Assembly (NCBI RefSeq): GCF_048771995.1
Contig: NC_133060.1
Location: 3,901,501 to 3,965,500 of the forward strand
Source: Taeniopygia guttata
Taxonomy: Eukaryota > Chordata > Aves > Passeriformes > Estrildidae
DNA: 64,000 bases
Direction: 5' to 3'
In this document: positions 1-9,305 of the stretch, in pieces
Position numbering within the stretch: position 1 is the first letter of the stretch
Layout: each line of letters opens with the position of its first letter
Position numbers and translations under genes: made by a program
The notes under the pieces: generated by a model
The model's input: only the letters and a program-made list of their open reading frames with translations
Databases searched by the model: none
What the model was told of the DNA's origin: nothing

Positions 1-425
1 TTAGCAGAAGAATTCCTTTGGCTTGGCCCTGTTTAATATCCACATACGATTAAAATTCTTTTTCCCTGTCTAGGAGAGCCGGGGCAGCAGCCTCAGTTAA
101 ACTTCATTATAACACTTGAAAATTCTGTTTTCCTCATGTCCAGCTATCCATTTTCTTGACTGGCAGGTTAGGAGTGCTGTAGGGAGACATCCCTGGCTCC
201 AAGAGCCCTGCCTTCAGCAGGGACTCCATACCAGGCTGTGAGCCCTTCCTTCCCTCCCCTGGAACAGGGTGTTGCTTTTAGCCCCCACTTGTCCTGGTTG
301 CTTCAAAGTAATTTGGAGAGGCTCCACATCAAATTTTCCCTCTTTCCCTGGGGCTGCCCACACCTCTGGGTTCCCTTCAGCACAGGCCTTGCCACTTATC
401 TGACTCAAAGGTACAGCATTAGCCT
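1..425 (-). pseudogene. Gamma-like ERV, reverse transcriptase N-terminus (broken)
   Basis: Read on the minus strand, a short NPEVWA motif lies at about 355-372, followed after frame changes by PYSTPNLPVKK at about 155-188. Both are landmarks of the start of gammaretrovirus-like reverse transcriptase, where the protease-RT linker leads into the first RT fingers motif. Stops and frame shifts break the reading several times, and nothing of the palm domain is present before the window edge. It continues the protease at 426-700 in the same direction. The same order is found at 30.9-31.7 kb and its mirror. It is a dead retroviral fragment; the exact family is uncertain. Confidence 0.65.
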
Positions 426-700
426 CTGCTTTACCTTTTAGAATTGATAATCACAATTAGGAGGAAGTAGAAATCCATGCATTTCAATTCTATCTCCCAC
501 ATCTGTTAATAGTGGTTGAAGAATACACACCTGTTTATTTTTCCCACTTACCTCCTGAATGATCAAACAACTTCTTGACAATTTTCCCCCCTTACGTCTG
601 AGATTCAAAGGAGATGGAGAGGCCCCTGTGTCCATTAGGAGAGGCCTCCTCTGGATGCAGACCCAGCCTGGATGTTCTCCAGGGCTGCAGTGTGGTGGGT
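426..700 (-). pseudogene. Gamma-like ERV, aspartic protease
   Basis: The minus strand encodes MDTGA at 621-635, with the catalytic Asp-Thr-Gly at 624-632, in the usual retroviral context (LLMDTGAS then an NL pair). About 55 residues later comes a PPNCDYQF stretch that resembles the C-terminal part of the protease fold just before its Gly-Arg-Asp segment; an in-frame stop follows there. This copy lacks the insertion that splits the equivalent protease in the two palindrome arms, so it is the best preserved of the three. In the virus it would process Gag-Pol; here the flanking frames are closed, so no function is expected. Confidence 0.7.
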
Positions 701-1905
701 CCCCGGTGGGATGGGAGCTCAGAGAGCCCTGACAATCCATGTCCATGCAGGGTGGACTCGCTCCTCCTGAGGGTGCTGCTGTCTGTGCTTGCAGTGTCCT
801 TGTGGGCTGCAGCTGGAGCCCCGACTCCTTCCCAGGGGCTGTTTGGGTGGGCTCTGCCCTGGCCAGGAGGGCAATGCCTCTGCCAGGTGCTTGTGGCCGA
901 CGCCGTCCCCTGGGTGCTGGGGCCCCCTTGGGCCCTGGGGTTGGTCCCTCAGGGGCTGTGGGAACTCTGCCATGGCCTTTGCCTTCAGCTTGGCCTTTTG
1001 CTCATCCCTTCTTGCCTTCAGCTGCTGTGCCTTTGTGCCCAAGTGCTGCAGGGCCTTCTTCTGCCACTCCTGCAGCCCCGGTCACTGCCTGTGGGTGCTC
1101 ATCCTCTGAGAGCTGCTGAGCTTTCTGCAAAATCTTTCCTTTCTGCAGGGACCCAAACCAAATCCTTTCACAGAAAATCCTGATCCTTCCATGTGCACTC
1201 TGCATTTCCCAGAGGTTCCTTTGTTTTGCTCCTTGTGCTCAGGGTCCCCTGCACAGCCCGTGTGGCAGAGCCGGTGCCTGTCCTGCCGCAGTGTCCAAAG
1301 GCGGCCCCCCCGGCGGGCAGGGCCGGCAGCTCCCCGGGGCCGGGCAGCGGCCGGGGCGTCCCGCAGCCTCCTGGGGGCCGGGGGCCACTGCCGGCCCTGC
1401 CCGGGGCTGGTGGGCTCAGGCAGCGCCCGGCGCTGAGCCCCGGCTGCCCCACAGCCCCGGCCCGGCCCCGCAGCTCCCCACAGGCCCCCAGCCCTGCTCC
1501 CGGTCCCGCACCTCTGCGCCCGCTGCTGCCGCTGCCCACCACAGAGAAACCCCTGACATCCTGACCTCCTGCTTTTCCTCTCCTGGAAACCAGGCCTAGA
1601 GAGGACCTGCATCTGGCCTATTTTAAGTATAAGATGGAGGAAGGTGCTGTAAAAAATCCCAATCCTTAGTATTTTTATCCTCCTTCTCTTTTCCTTTTTT
1701 TTTTTCTTCTCATACAGATTCCTCCTGCCGCTTCTTGCCTGAACCATATTGCTGCGCACTCCCCTTCACCCAATCCCTTCCCAGCACACCAACACCGTCC
1801 ATCCCCTGTTCTCGAAATCCCTTCTCCACTTCCCTTCTTGCCTCCCTGGGTGTCCATATCCTTAATTATCTCTGGGGGAATGTGCAAACTACCTCAACAT
1901 TCTCC
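700..1905 (-). pseudogene. Gamma-like ERV, gag region with GC-rich core
   Basis: The minus strand upstream of the protease contains a charged, coiled-coil-like stretch (KAQQLKARRDEQKAKLKAK at about 975-1,035) that could correspond to the end of capsid, and before it a very GC-rich stretch at about 1,215-1,560. The same segment is present at 29.9-30.9 kb (plus), 47.1-47.7 kb (minus) and 53.15-53.9 kb (minus). The GC-rich core is almost unchanged between copies while the flank at 1,560-1,905 differs clearly. Assignment to gag rests on position just upstream of the protease; I see no zinc knuckle or clear matrix domain. Several frames are open in the GC-rich core, which is expected from composition alone. 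Confidence 0.45.
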
Positions 1906-2075
1906 CCTTTTGTCAAAAATACTATATTAATGTCTCTGTTAAATCTTTGTTCTTCACAAAGTTCAGGAATTTAGCTGGACTTTAGCTGAGCAGCAGTTCC
2001 TGTTGATTAATAACATTTTCCGAAACTGAGGGTTTCTCCTGTCACTTCCTTATCTACAAGCTCCTTGCCCTATCT
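1905..2075 (-). repeat. ERV leader/LTR-like segment (repeat R)
   Basis: This segment recurs at about 29,490-29,660 (plus, upstream of gag) and about 35,490-35,640 (plus, downstream of env) with its mirror at about 42,440-42,590. Presence both before gag and after env suggests that it is part of an LTR. I cannot define its ends or find a primer site, so the call is tentative. Confidence 0.35.
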
Positions 2076-2179
2076 CGGAGGATATTCACACCACCTGTTT
2101 GTACAGACACTTCCATCCTACTCCTTTCAACATGACAGGAAAGAGGGGGAGAAGCCATAAAAAGGCATTTAGGACACCT

Positions 2180-3228
2180 AAATGGACTGAGAGGGGGCTG
2201 GGTCACCCCCAAATTGAGCCGGAGGGGAGCTGGGATTTAGAGGGAATGATGGAAAAGGGATGGGAGAGGTGGATAACGGGAGGAGGGACAACAGGAAAGA
2301 GGTTCTCATGGTGGTCCCTTTGTGTCCCCATCATTCAATCCCTGGAGCAATTCCCCAGGGCTGTGGGAAGGGATGGATCCGCACTGGGGGATCCCCAAAC
2401 GACCTTGTGGGGGCTTCTGGGGCTGTTCCCCCCACCCAGCAGCTGGTGCTGTGGCAGCCATGGGGCAGAAGGGGGTGGGAAAGGGGCATCCAGTGTGGTC
2501 AGGGAGGAGGAGGAGGAGCAGGAAGAGGAGCAAAAGGAGAAGCACAAGTTTCCATCCTGCTGGTGTAGCAGGGAGTCTTCCAGAGGAGTTCCTCTAGGGA
2601 GAATGTTTGGAGTTTTCAGATTCCAGAATAGAGACCCAAATACCTTTGTGGTCCTCGGGAGGCTTTAGTTTTTGGGGGCATATTTGGATCTTGCAGGACC
2701 CCAAAGCTGAGTCTCAAATCACCCTTTGGGGGATATTTGGGGGTCCTCATGGCAATCACCAGGTACTGGTGGGGGGAGGACATCAGTCTTGGGGACTCCT
2801 CCAGAAGAGCAGTGGAGTGGAACCTCTAGACCCCTGGAATGGGAAAAGGTCAGAGGAGTGATTCCAGAATTGTGTGAGACCTGGCAGCCTGAAGTGGGAA
2901 AGGAAGAGCCTGGAGTGTGGGAACCCCTGGAATCCTGGAGCAGAGAGTCAGGGACCACTGGGAAAATCCATGGTCATCTGTAAGCAAGACCCCAGAGAGG
3001 GGGAGCCCCAGGAGCCACGGGACCCCTATCAGCTCAAGGAAGGGAAATGACCAAACCCCAGACTGGAGAGACAAGAGAGGTGGATCTCCTATGAGCGTTA
3101 TTTTGGGAGCTGAATCTTGGTGCTTCACAGATTTTTTTTTTTGGACTCCTGAAGAATTCCAGTTATGTACTTCTGCAGGAGGAGCCCCCAGCCCAAGGCT
3201 CTCACCCCTTGTTTTTTCCCCAAACCAG
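2180..3228 (+). repeat. Upstream module of a zinc-finger unit
   Basis: This stretch is shared by the zinc-finger loci, with counterparts at 7,120-7,855 (plus), 17,632-18,350 (minus), 28,345-29,400 (minus) and 37,780-38,470 (minus). Shared landmarks are a purine-rich GAGGAGGAG tract (about 2,500-2,545), a block around 2,690-2,790 and a block around 2,920-3,050. It ends in a polypyrimidine tract and CCAAACCAG acceptor at 3,220-3,228. It probably holds the promoter, small 5' exons and introns of the zinc-finger gene, but I cannot define the exons. Confidence 0.5.
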
Positions 3229-3921
3229 GATTTGTCATTGCCAAGCCTTGGGTGGATGGAGGAAAAGCCCCAGAGGTTTCTCACAAGGAGGGCCTGCAAA
3301 GCCTGCCCAGGGAGCTGCGGGAAGGAAGGACATGCCCTGTGCCAGGAAAGCAGCCAGAGATCCAGCCAGAGCTCGGAGCTGGTGGAGAAGAAGCCTAAGG
3401 CTGGCGAGAAGCCCCACAGGTGCTTGGAATGTGGGAAGGGCTTCAGGTACAGCTCCCATCTGAGGGAGCACCAGGTGATCCACATGGGAGAAAAGCCCTA
3501 CAAGTGTGAGGAATGTGGGAAGAGCTTCAGCAAGAACTCCAACCTCATCAGCCACAGCAGGATCCACACTGGGGAACAGCCCCACACCTGCTTGGAATGT
3601 GGGAAGAGCTTCAGGTGGAAGTCCAGCCTGAGGGAACACCAGATGCTGCACACCGGGGAGAGGCCCTACGAGTGTCCCCAGTGTGGGAAGCGGTTTCTGA
3701 GGCCGTCCCGTCTCCTCCTGCACCAGCGCATTCACACCGAGGAGAGGCCCCTCCGCTGCCCCGACTGCGGGAAGGGCTTCAAGCACAGCTCCAGGCTCCT
3801 CCTCAAGTGGCACCTCCGCACTGGGGAGAGGCCCTTCGAGTGCTCCGAATGCAGGAAGAGCTTCGTGCGCTGCTCCAGCTCCACCCGCCAAGGAGAATCC
3901 ACGTTGGATGATCCTCAGTAA
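3229..3921 (+). CDS. C2H2 zinc-finger exon, 4 intact fingers plus 2 degenerate (ZNF copy 1)
   Basis: The exon starts after the acceptor CCAAACCAG, shared by all zinc-finger copies here, and runs to the TAA ending at 3,921. The first ~65 codons are the family's linker region (DLSLPSLGWMEEKPQ start). Four C2H2 fingers with TGE(R/K/Q)P-type linkers follow. Finger 5 has lost its first zinc-ligand His (reads LLLKWHLRTGERP), and the last unit (FECSECRKSFVRCSSS) lacks usable His residues. The exon is therefore shorter and more decayed at its 3' end than the copies at 16.5 and 54.6 kb. Such proteins are normally nuclear DNA-binding factors. The 5' exon is unresolved and no KRAB box is visible. It may be a weakly functional gene or an early pseudogene. 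Confidence 0.7.
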   Translation, partial: DLSLPSLGWMEEKPQRFLTRRACKACPGSCGKEGHALCQESSQRSSQSSELVEKKPKAGEKPHRCLECGKGFRYSSHLREHQVIHMGEKPYKCEECGKSFSKNSNLISHSRIHTGEQPHTCLECGKSFRWKSSLREHQMLHTGERPYECPQCGKRFLRPSRLLLHQRIHTEERPLRCPDCGKGFKHSSRLLLKWHLRTGERPFECSECRKSFVRCSSSTRQGESTLDDPQ

Positions 3922-3964
3922 CCCCTGGGGAAGAGCCCTGATGATCCCTGCTCTGGGTGATCCC

Positions 3965-4250
3965 CGTTAGATGTGTGGAAGGTGTTGGAGGGATTTCTTT
4001 CCCTTCTCCTTGTCCTGTTATGATTTGGTTGGTAATAAATCCACTCCCTGTGCCCAGGCTGGGTCTGTTATACCCATGCCAATGCTCAGGGCAGGACCTC
4101 TCCCATTCCTTCTCAGCTCCTGGGCCTTTTCATTTATTTCCTCTCCCTGTGCAGTTGCAGAGGGCAGGGATGGAGCAGTTTTGGTGTCTACTTGCATCCA
4201 GGCAGACCAGCCCAGCCTCGGGAGTTCTGAGGATCATGTGGGGCTCCCCC
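3965..4250 (+). repeat. ERVL-type LTR fragment / zinc-finger 3' UTR repeat (family C)
   Basis: Starting 44 bp after the zinc-finger stop, the sequence carries GGTTGGTAATAAATCC (AATAAA at about 4,035) and then a GC-rich tail. It matches, in reverse orientation, segments at 13.73-13.90 + 14.79-14.88 kb, 15.57-15.90 kb and 25.23-25.54 kb. The layout resembles avian ERVL LTRs that carry a GGTTGG-AATAAA region. It could supply the polyadenylation site of the zinc-finger transcript. The family name is from general recall of avian repeats and needs a library search. Confidence 0.45.
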
Positions 4251-4299
4251 ATTGGCGGGACATCCCCCCGGAGCAGGGTGTCCCCCCTTGCTGCAGCCC

Positions 4300-4790
4300 C
4301 AGCCCTCAGGCAGAGCTCAGCCAAGCAGAGAACACCCTCACCTGGGGCCTCATTTCTGGGCACACCTGAGTCCCTGAACACCTCCATCCCATTCTGGGGT
4401 GCATCTCAGTTCTTGGATATCTGGGACCCCATTGTTTGGGATGTATTTGGTTTGCACAGACTGGTTGTGGTAGTGGGGCGGGCTCTGAGATAAGCTGCTG
4501 GAAGTGTCCTCACTGTCCAGCAGAGCCAATCCCTGGTGGTTCTGAAGATGGAGGTGCTGGATGCAGAGATCCCCAGAGTGCAGAGATCCCCCCCACAGCC
4601 CCTGGAGCAGCCCCCTGGCACAGGGGGGTTCCTGAGAGGAGGCTGTGACCTCATGGGAGCCCCCTGGAGCCAGCTGTCCTGGCAGGACTGACCCTGTGGC
4701 AGAGTGACCCCTGGGGCTGCAGCAGTGTGAGGGGGCTGCTGGCCGTGGGATGGATTCACAGATCACAGCAGTGCCACCACAGTCCCTCCT
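4300..4790 (-). repeat. Zinc-finger-linked repeat (family Z)
   Basis: The reverse complement contains the block with a GTCACTCTGCCACAGGG core and a CACAGCCTCCTCTCAGG core that recurs at 14.9-15.2, 15.95-16.3 and 36.85-37.15 kb, each time on the antisense side of zinc-finger debris. No coding signal is convincing. It looks like old 3' flank of the zinc-finger unit that was duplicated along with it. Confidence 0.45.
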
Positions 4791-4799
4791 AGTGTCCAC

Positions 4800-4997
4800 A
4801 AACTCCCTCCCAGTCCTTCTCATTTCACTCTGAGACGTCCATCCTCTCTCCCAGTGCCCCCCATTCCATTCCGCTCGCTCTCAGTGCTCGCGCAGTCCTC
4901 ACAGTGCAACCCAGTCCCTCTCAACGCCACACCAGCCCTCTCCTGTCTCTCCCAGTGCCCTCCCTTGCTGATCCCAGCGTGTCCCCACTCTCTCCTG
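4800..4997 (+). repeat. Degenerate CTCCCAGTG-type repeats in MHC class II B intron
   Basis: Loose reiterations of a CTCYCAGTGC-like decamer lie directly upstream of the MHC class II B exon. The same motif in reverse (ACTGGGAG) marks the other MHC introns here at 5.34-5.74 and 9.3-10.7 kb, so this is most likely residual intron sequence. No peptide-binding (beta-1) exon is visible in or above it. Confidence 0.5.
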
Positions 4998-5962
4998 GTG
5001 CTCCCCAGTGTATCCATCTCGCTGGAACCCTCGAGCTCCTAGCTTGGTCCCAGCTGCTTGCTCTGCTCCGTGGTGGATTTCTACCCTGCCCAAATCCAGG
5101 TGAGGTGGTTCCAGGGCCAGCAGGAGCTCTCTGTGGTGGCCACTGACCTGGTCCCCAATGGGGACTGGACCCACCAGCTCCTGGTGCTGCTGGAAACCCC
5201 AACCCGGGCCGGGCTCACCTACACCTGCCAGGTGGAGCATGTCAGCCTGGAGCACCCCCTGAGCCGGCACTGGGGCACAGCCCGGCCTCCACAGCAGTGG
5301 GGACAGGCGGGGAGGCACTGGGGGGACTGGGTTCTGCTGGTAGTAACTGAATATTTGAGATAGCCTGGCTTAAACTGGGAGAGGGGCTTAGGGGTGTGGA
5401 AGGGCTGAGAAGGAGGTTAAAGGATGTTGGGGAGGGTGGGATGGGGTTCTGGGGGCCCTGGTGAGAATTGGGAGGGAGTTTGGAGGTGCTGGGTGTAACT
5501 GGGAGGAATTTGAGTAAGCCTGGAGGGACTGGAATGAGATATGGGATGCAAAAGTGGGGGTTGGAATGAGGGTATTTATGCAGGGAAGGGACTGGGAGGG
5601 GTCTTGGTGAGTCCTTGTGGGGCTGGAAAGGGACTGGGAGAGGGTTTGGGGGTTTTGGGATGGAGACAGGCAACTGGGAGGGGGCTTGGAGGGGCTTGGG
5701 GTGTCTGTGAGAGGTTTTGGGGGGTCCTGATCCCTGCGGACCCCCCAGATACTCTGCCGGATGTCGCCCGCAGCAAGATGGTGATGGGCATCAGGGGTTC
5801 GTGTTGGGCTTCGTCTTCCTGGCGCTGGGGCTCGGCTTCTACCTGTGCAAGTGGGTCAAGGGGGGTCCCAGGGGTCGTGTCTCCCTCCCCCAGAGTCTGT
5901 GTGCTCCCCCCGGGGCCCCCAGCCCGGTGTCACCCCCTTTTCTCTGCCCACAGAGATCCTGA
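4998..5962 (+). pseudogene. MHC class II B chain pseudogene: beta-2, transmembrane and tail exons
   Basis: The beta-2 (Ig C1) exon spans about 4,998-5,279. It contains LCSVVDFYPAQIQVRW with its first Ig cysteine, NGDWTHQLLV, and TYTCQVEHVS with the second cysteine. A TAG stop at 5,040-5,042 lies in frame ahead of the domain core. The transmembrane exon is 5,749-5,854 after a CCCCCAG acceptor: it reads SKMVMGIRG, then shifts frame at about 5,794-5,798 into FVLGFVFLALGLGFYLCKW, consistent with a one-base loss. The tail exon begins at 5,954 and gives RS-stop (5,960-5,962), matching the KKSS-stop ending of copies 2 and 3. The donor after the beta-2 exon is not clearly GT, and no signal or beta-1 exon is present. 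A functional chain would present peptides to CD4 T cells; this one cannot. Confidence 0.88.
5340..5745 (+). repeat. G-rich degenerate ACTGGGAGGG repeats, MHC class II B intron
   Basis: This is the intron between beta-2 and transmembrane exons of the MHC remnant. It is built from irregular copies of an (A)CTGGGAGGG-like unit. Composition alone leaves long open frames; none resembles a protein. Confidence 0.55.
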
Positions 5963-6327
5963 GCCACCACCGGCCGCAGCCCCTCCCCGTGGCCTCGGGC
6001 CCAGCCGGGACCCCCCGCTCCATCCCCACGCTGATTTTGGGGGGTCCTGTGTACCCCCAGCCCTGCTGTCACTCTGCCCCTGCCCGCCTGCTCCCAGTGT
6101 TCCCAGTAACGCTTCCCAGTTAAACCCAGTTCAGGGAGGGCAGTGGGGAGGGACTTGGGGGCCCACGTGTGTCCCCCCACCCTGGGGGGGGCTTGAGAGG
6201 CACCTGGACTCCAGCAGGGAACCAAGCGAACCCCAAAAGGCGCCGGGGCTCTCACATAACCCGCCGGGGGAATTTGGGGATGAGACACGTGGGGTAACCC
6301 AGGCCAAGCCCAGAGCCCAGCGCTGCC
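5963..6327 (+). other. MHC class II B 3' UTR and 3' flank
   Basis: After the tail-exon stop the sequence matches, at high similarity, the regions following the stops of MHC copy 2 (minus, about 8,600-9,033) and copy 3 (18,495-19,100), including CCCAGTTAAACCCAG and the later GGGGAATTTGGGG block. This supports common origin of the MHC remnants. It is interrupted on the right by the 11-bp minisatellite. Confidence 0.6.
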
Positions 6328-6775
6328 CCATCCCTGCTCCATCCCTGCTCCATCCCTGCTCCATCCCGGCTCCATCCCGCCTCCATCCCGGCTCCATCCC
6401 GGCTCCATCCCGGCTCCATCCCTGCTCCATCCCAGCTCCATCCCGGCTCCATCCCTGCTCCATCCCAGCTCCATCCCGGCTCCATCCCGGCTCCATCCCT
6501 GCTCCATCCCTGCTCCATCCCTGCTCCATCCCGGCTCCATCCCGCCTCCATCCCGGCTCCATCCCGGCTCCATCCCGGCTCCATCCCTGCTCCATCCCAG
6601 CTCCATCCCGGCTCCATCCCTGCTCCATCCCAGCTCCATCCCGGCTCCATCCCTGCTCCATCCCAGCTCCATCCCGGCTCCATCCCTGCTCCATCCCGGC
6701 TCCATCCCCGCTCCATCCCCGCTCCATCCCTGCTCCATCCCTGCTCCATCCCTGCTCCATCCCAGCTCCATCCCG
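6328..6775. repeat. 11-bp minisatellite, CATCCCNGCTC, about 41 copies
   Basis: Tandem copies of an 11-bp unit run without gaps. The sixth base varies among T, G, A and occasional C. Since 11 is not a multiple of 3, every frame reads the same 33-nt cycle, and none of the cycles contains a stop. This leaves large false open frames on both strands. It sits in the 3' flank of the MHC pseudogene and should be length-variable between haplotypes. Confidence 0.95.
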
Positions 6776-6892
6776 CGGGAATGGACGGCCTTGGGCAAAG
6801 GAGGGGCCAAGGGTGCGCGCTAGGCCCGGGGGATCAGAGGGAGGGATTGAGGAGGAGGAGGAGTGCAGAGGAAGGAGTGGAAGATGGGCCGG

Positions 6893-7007
6893 AGAGAAGA
6901 GGAAAGGAAGGCAGGATTGGGAAGGAGGGGAGAGAAGAGGAAAGGAAGGCAGGATTGGGAAGGAGGGGAGAGAAGGAGAAAGGAAGGCAGGATTGGGAAG
7001 GAGGGGA
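6893..7007. repeat. 38-bp purine-rich tandem repeat, 3 copies
   Basis: Three consecutive copies of a GAGAAGAGGAAAGGAAGG-type 38-bp unit lie inside a longer purine-rich tract (about 6,830-7,110). The other zinc-finger units carry purine/pyrimidine tracts at a similar relative position. Confidence 0.85.
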
Positions 7008-7119
7008 CGTGGCAGTAGTGATGGAAGAGGCGACGGGGTAGGAGGAGCGGGAGGAAGAGCAGGGAAAGAGGAAGAGTTGTAGGAGGAAGAAGAGCAGCAG
7101 GGGAAGTGTGGTCTCTGCC

Positions 7120-7855
7120 GTCTCTGTCCGAGCATCGCCCGGGCCCTTCCTCTGCGGCAGCTCAGCGGGCAGGGGGAGCTCCCCCAAACCTGTCAGGGGA
7201 TCCCCGAGCGGGATTTTCCTTGGTGGGTGTTTGGAGCTGGCAGCTTCCAGCTTCGAGTCCCTAATATCTTTAAGGGTCCCTGGGAGGGTTTCATTTTGGG
7301 GTTGGAGGGGTGTTCGAATCTTGCAGGACCCCAAATCTGAGCCACAAATGCTTTTTTGGAGGATGTTTTAGGATGTGGTGACCGCCCAGTGCCAGGGTGG
7401 GAAGGCGACATCAGCCTTGGGGCTCAGCCGGGAGAATGGTGGAGGAGAACGCCGGGATGGGGTGAAGGGACAGGGGCGATCCCGGAGATGGAGAACCCCT
7501 GGCAGCCTGGAGAGGGGGATCTCTGGGATCCCTGGCACACTGGACCAGAGAGTGAGAGGAGAAGGGACCTCTGGGACTCCCAAAACTCCCTGAATCATCT
7601 CTAAGCAGGACCCCAGAGAGGGGGAAACCCCAGGAGCCATAGGACCCTGATCTGGCCAGGGAAGGGAGACTCCCCAGAACACTCTCAGAGTGGAGAGATC
7701 AGAGCCAAGGGAGCACTGGAACGGTTTTCTGGGCTGAATCGTGGTGATTTGGGGTATTTATGGACACAAAACCTGCGGAGACTTCCAGACCTGGATCTGA
7801 GCAGGAGGAACTCCCAACCTAATGAGCTCACCACTTGTTTTTTCCCCCAAACCAG
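7120..7855 (+). repeat. Upstream module of a zinc-finger unit (copy 2)
   Basis: It matches 2,590-3,228 in order, including the CTTGCAGGACCCCAAA block at about 7,320-7,335, the ACCAGAGAGTGAGAG block near 7,545 and the final polypyrimidine tract with CCAAACCAG acceptor at 7,847-7,855. It is duplicated zinc-finger gene sequence with unresolved 5' exons. Confidence 0.5.
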
Positions 7856-8202
7856 GATTTGTTATTCCCAAGCTATGGCTGGATGGAGGAGGAGGAGAAA
7901 CCCCGGAGATCCCACACAAGGAGGGGCTGCAAACCCAGCCCAGGGAGCTGCAGGGAGGAAAGAGCCCCCCTGAGCCAGGAAGACATCCAGAGATCCAGAT
8001 GGAGCTCGGAGGTGGTGGAGAAGGCTCATGGAGCAGAGAAGCCCCACGAGTGCTTGGACTGTGGGAAAGGTTTCAGTTACAGCTCTGACCTGATCCAACA
8101 CCAAGTGATCTGCACTGGGAACAGCCCTACGAGTGTGGGGAGTGTGGGGAGAGCTTCTTCAGCAGCTCCAACTTGACCCAGCACCAACAGAGGTGCCACT
8201 AA
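7856..8202 (+). pseudogene. C2H2 zinc-finger exon, truncated and frame-shifted (ZNF copy 2)
   Basis: The exon opens with the shared start (DLLFPSYGWMEEEEKPR) and keeps one finger-like unit, [23 protein letters not shown], in which the last zinc-ligand His has become Cys. At about 8,117-8,120 one base is missing compared with the family, so the next unit is out of frame. In the restored frame a single further unit is visible, ending at the TAA of 8,200-8,202. The family normally has 7-12 fingers, so most of the array is also lost. It is a clear pseudogene. Confidence 0.85.
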
Positions 8203-8420
8203 AGGAAGCCGTGGAGTGCCCTGAGTGCAGGAAGAGTTTCGTGTGCTGCTCCAGCTCCATCCCCCATTGCAGGATCCACATTGGATGATCCTCAGTGATG
8301 CCTGTTGGGCAGAGCCCTGGTGATTCATGGTCCTGGTGATCCATGTTGGGAAGACATCTGGCTGGGGGTGCTCCACATCTTCCTGGCTCCCGATGGACAC
8401 CTGGGTGAATGCAGGGACAG
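8203..8420 (+). other. Zinc-finger 3' module with degenerate last finger
   Basis: It contains a decayed CPECRKSFVCC unit and then a GATCCTCAGTGA / GGGCAGAGCCCTGGTGATTC block found after the other zinc-finger stops (16,336-16,527 minus; 55,763-55,960 plus). It is shared 3' UTR sequence of the family. Confidence 0.55.
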
Positions 8421-8429
8421 GAGAATCCC

Positions 8430-9033
8430 TGCTGCTGCTCCTGTCACTGCTCCTCCTCTTCATCTCTCCCTCCTCGTCCTCCCTGTCCTTCTCCCCTGGC
8501 TCCTCCTCCATTACTCTCCTCCTGATTACCTTCTTTATCCCTCCTCCCCCCAGGCCCAATGCCCACCCTTGGCCCACCTTTTCTGTCGGGCTGGGGCAGC
8601 ACTAGACTCTATGCCCAGCCTGGGCACCACCCATGGGCCCCCTCCCTAAATTTCCCTGGTGGCTTCAGGGGGTTCCAGCACCTTCTGGGGTTCGCAGAGT
8701 GCCGTGCTTGGGTTCAAGTACCTCTCAAGGGCCCCCCAGAGTGGGGGGACACACTGGGGCCCCTATTCCCGATCCATCTCGGGGCCAGTTTCCCACTCCC
8801 CTCCCCAGTCTCAATGCCCCCACAGAGTCCCCCCAAGTCCCTCCCCACTGCCCCCCATAAACTGGGCTGGGTTTAACTGGGAAGCTTTACTGGGAACACT
8901 GGGAGCAGCTGGGCAGGGACAGAGTGACAGCAGGGCTGGGGGGACACAGGACCCCCCCAAAATCAGTGTGGGGATGGAGCGGGGATCCCGGCTGGGCCCG
9001 AGGCCACGGGGAGCGGCTGCGGCCGCCGGTGGC
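8430..9033 (-). other. Pyrimidine-rich tract, then 3' flank and 3' UTR of MHC class II B copy 2
   Basis: 8,430-8,575 is CTCCTCCT-rich (purine-rich on the minus strand), like the other zinc-finger upstream tracts. From about 8,600 to 9,033 the minus strand matches the 3' UTR/flank of MHC copies 1 and 3, including CCCAGTTAAACCCAG near 8,870. No other gene is visible. Confidence 0.5.
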
Positions 9034-9244
9034 TCAGGAGCTCTGTGGGCAGAGAAAAGGGGTGACACCGGGCTGGGGGCCCCGGGGGAGCACACACACT
9101 CTGGGGGAGAGGGGACACGTCCCCTGGGAACCCCCTGACCTTCTTGCACAGGCAGAAGCAGAGCCCCAGCGGCAGGAAGTCGAAGCCAAACAGGGAGCCC
9201 CTGATCCCCATCAGCATCTTGGGGCAGCTTTCAGTGGCTGCTTG
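9034..9244 (-). pseudogene. MHC class II B fragment: transmembrane and tail exons (copy 2)
   Basis: On the minus strand a transmembrane exon (about 9,244-9,140) reads SCPKMLMGIRGSLFGFDFL then PLGLCFCLCKK. A GTCAGG donor follows at 9,139. The tail exon begins at 9,042 after a CCCACAG acceptor and gives SS-stop (TGA at 9,036-9,034), so the encoded C-terminus is KKSS. Membrane residues are less uniformly hydrophobic than in copy 1 (Asp and Pro inside the segment). No beta-2 or beta-1 exon lies upstream; instead the intron minisatellite and a solo LTR occupy 9.3-10.7 kb. It is a 3' remnant, in inverted orientation to copies 1 and 3. Confidence 0.8.
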
Positions 9245-9305
9245 TGGGCAGGATCTGGGAAACGGCAGCAGCTGCCCAGAAGGGTCTGCAACAGAATGTG
9301 ACAAG

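Noticed and set aside
1168-1542. 124-codon GC-rich frame repeated at three loci as a possible new protein
   Set aside because: Several overlapping frames are open in the same GC-rich DNA and no start or splice context supports one; kept only as a conserved-core observation.
5541-7082. 513-codon plus-strand frame and minus-strand frames of 334, 323 and 165 codons
   Set aside because: They are produced by the 11-bp minisatellite, which has no stops in any frame; no family resemblance.
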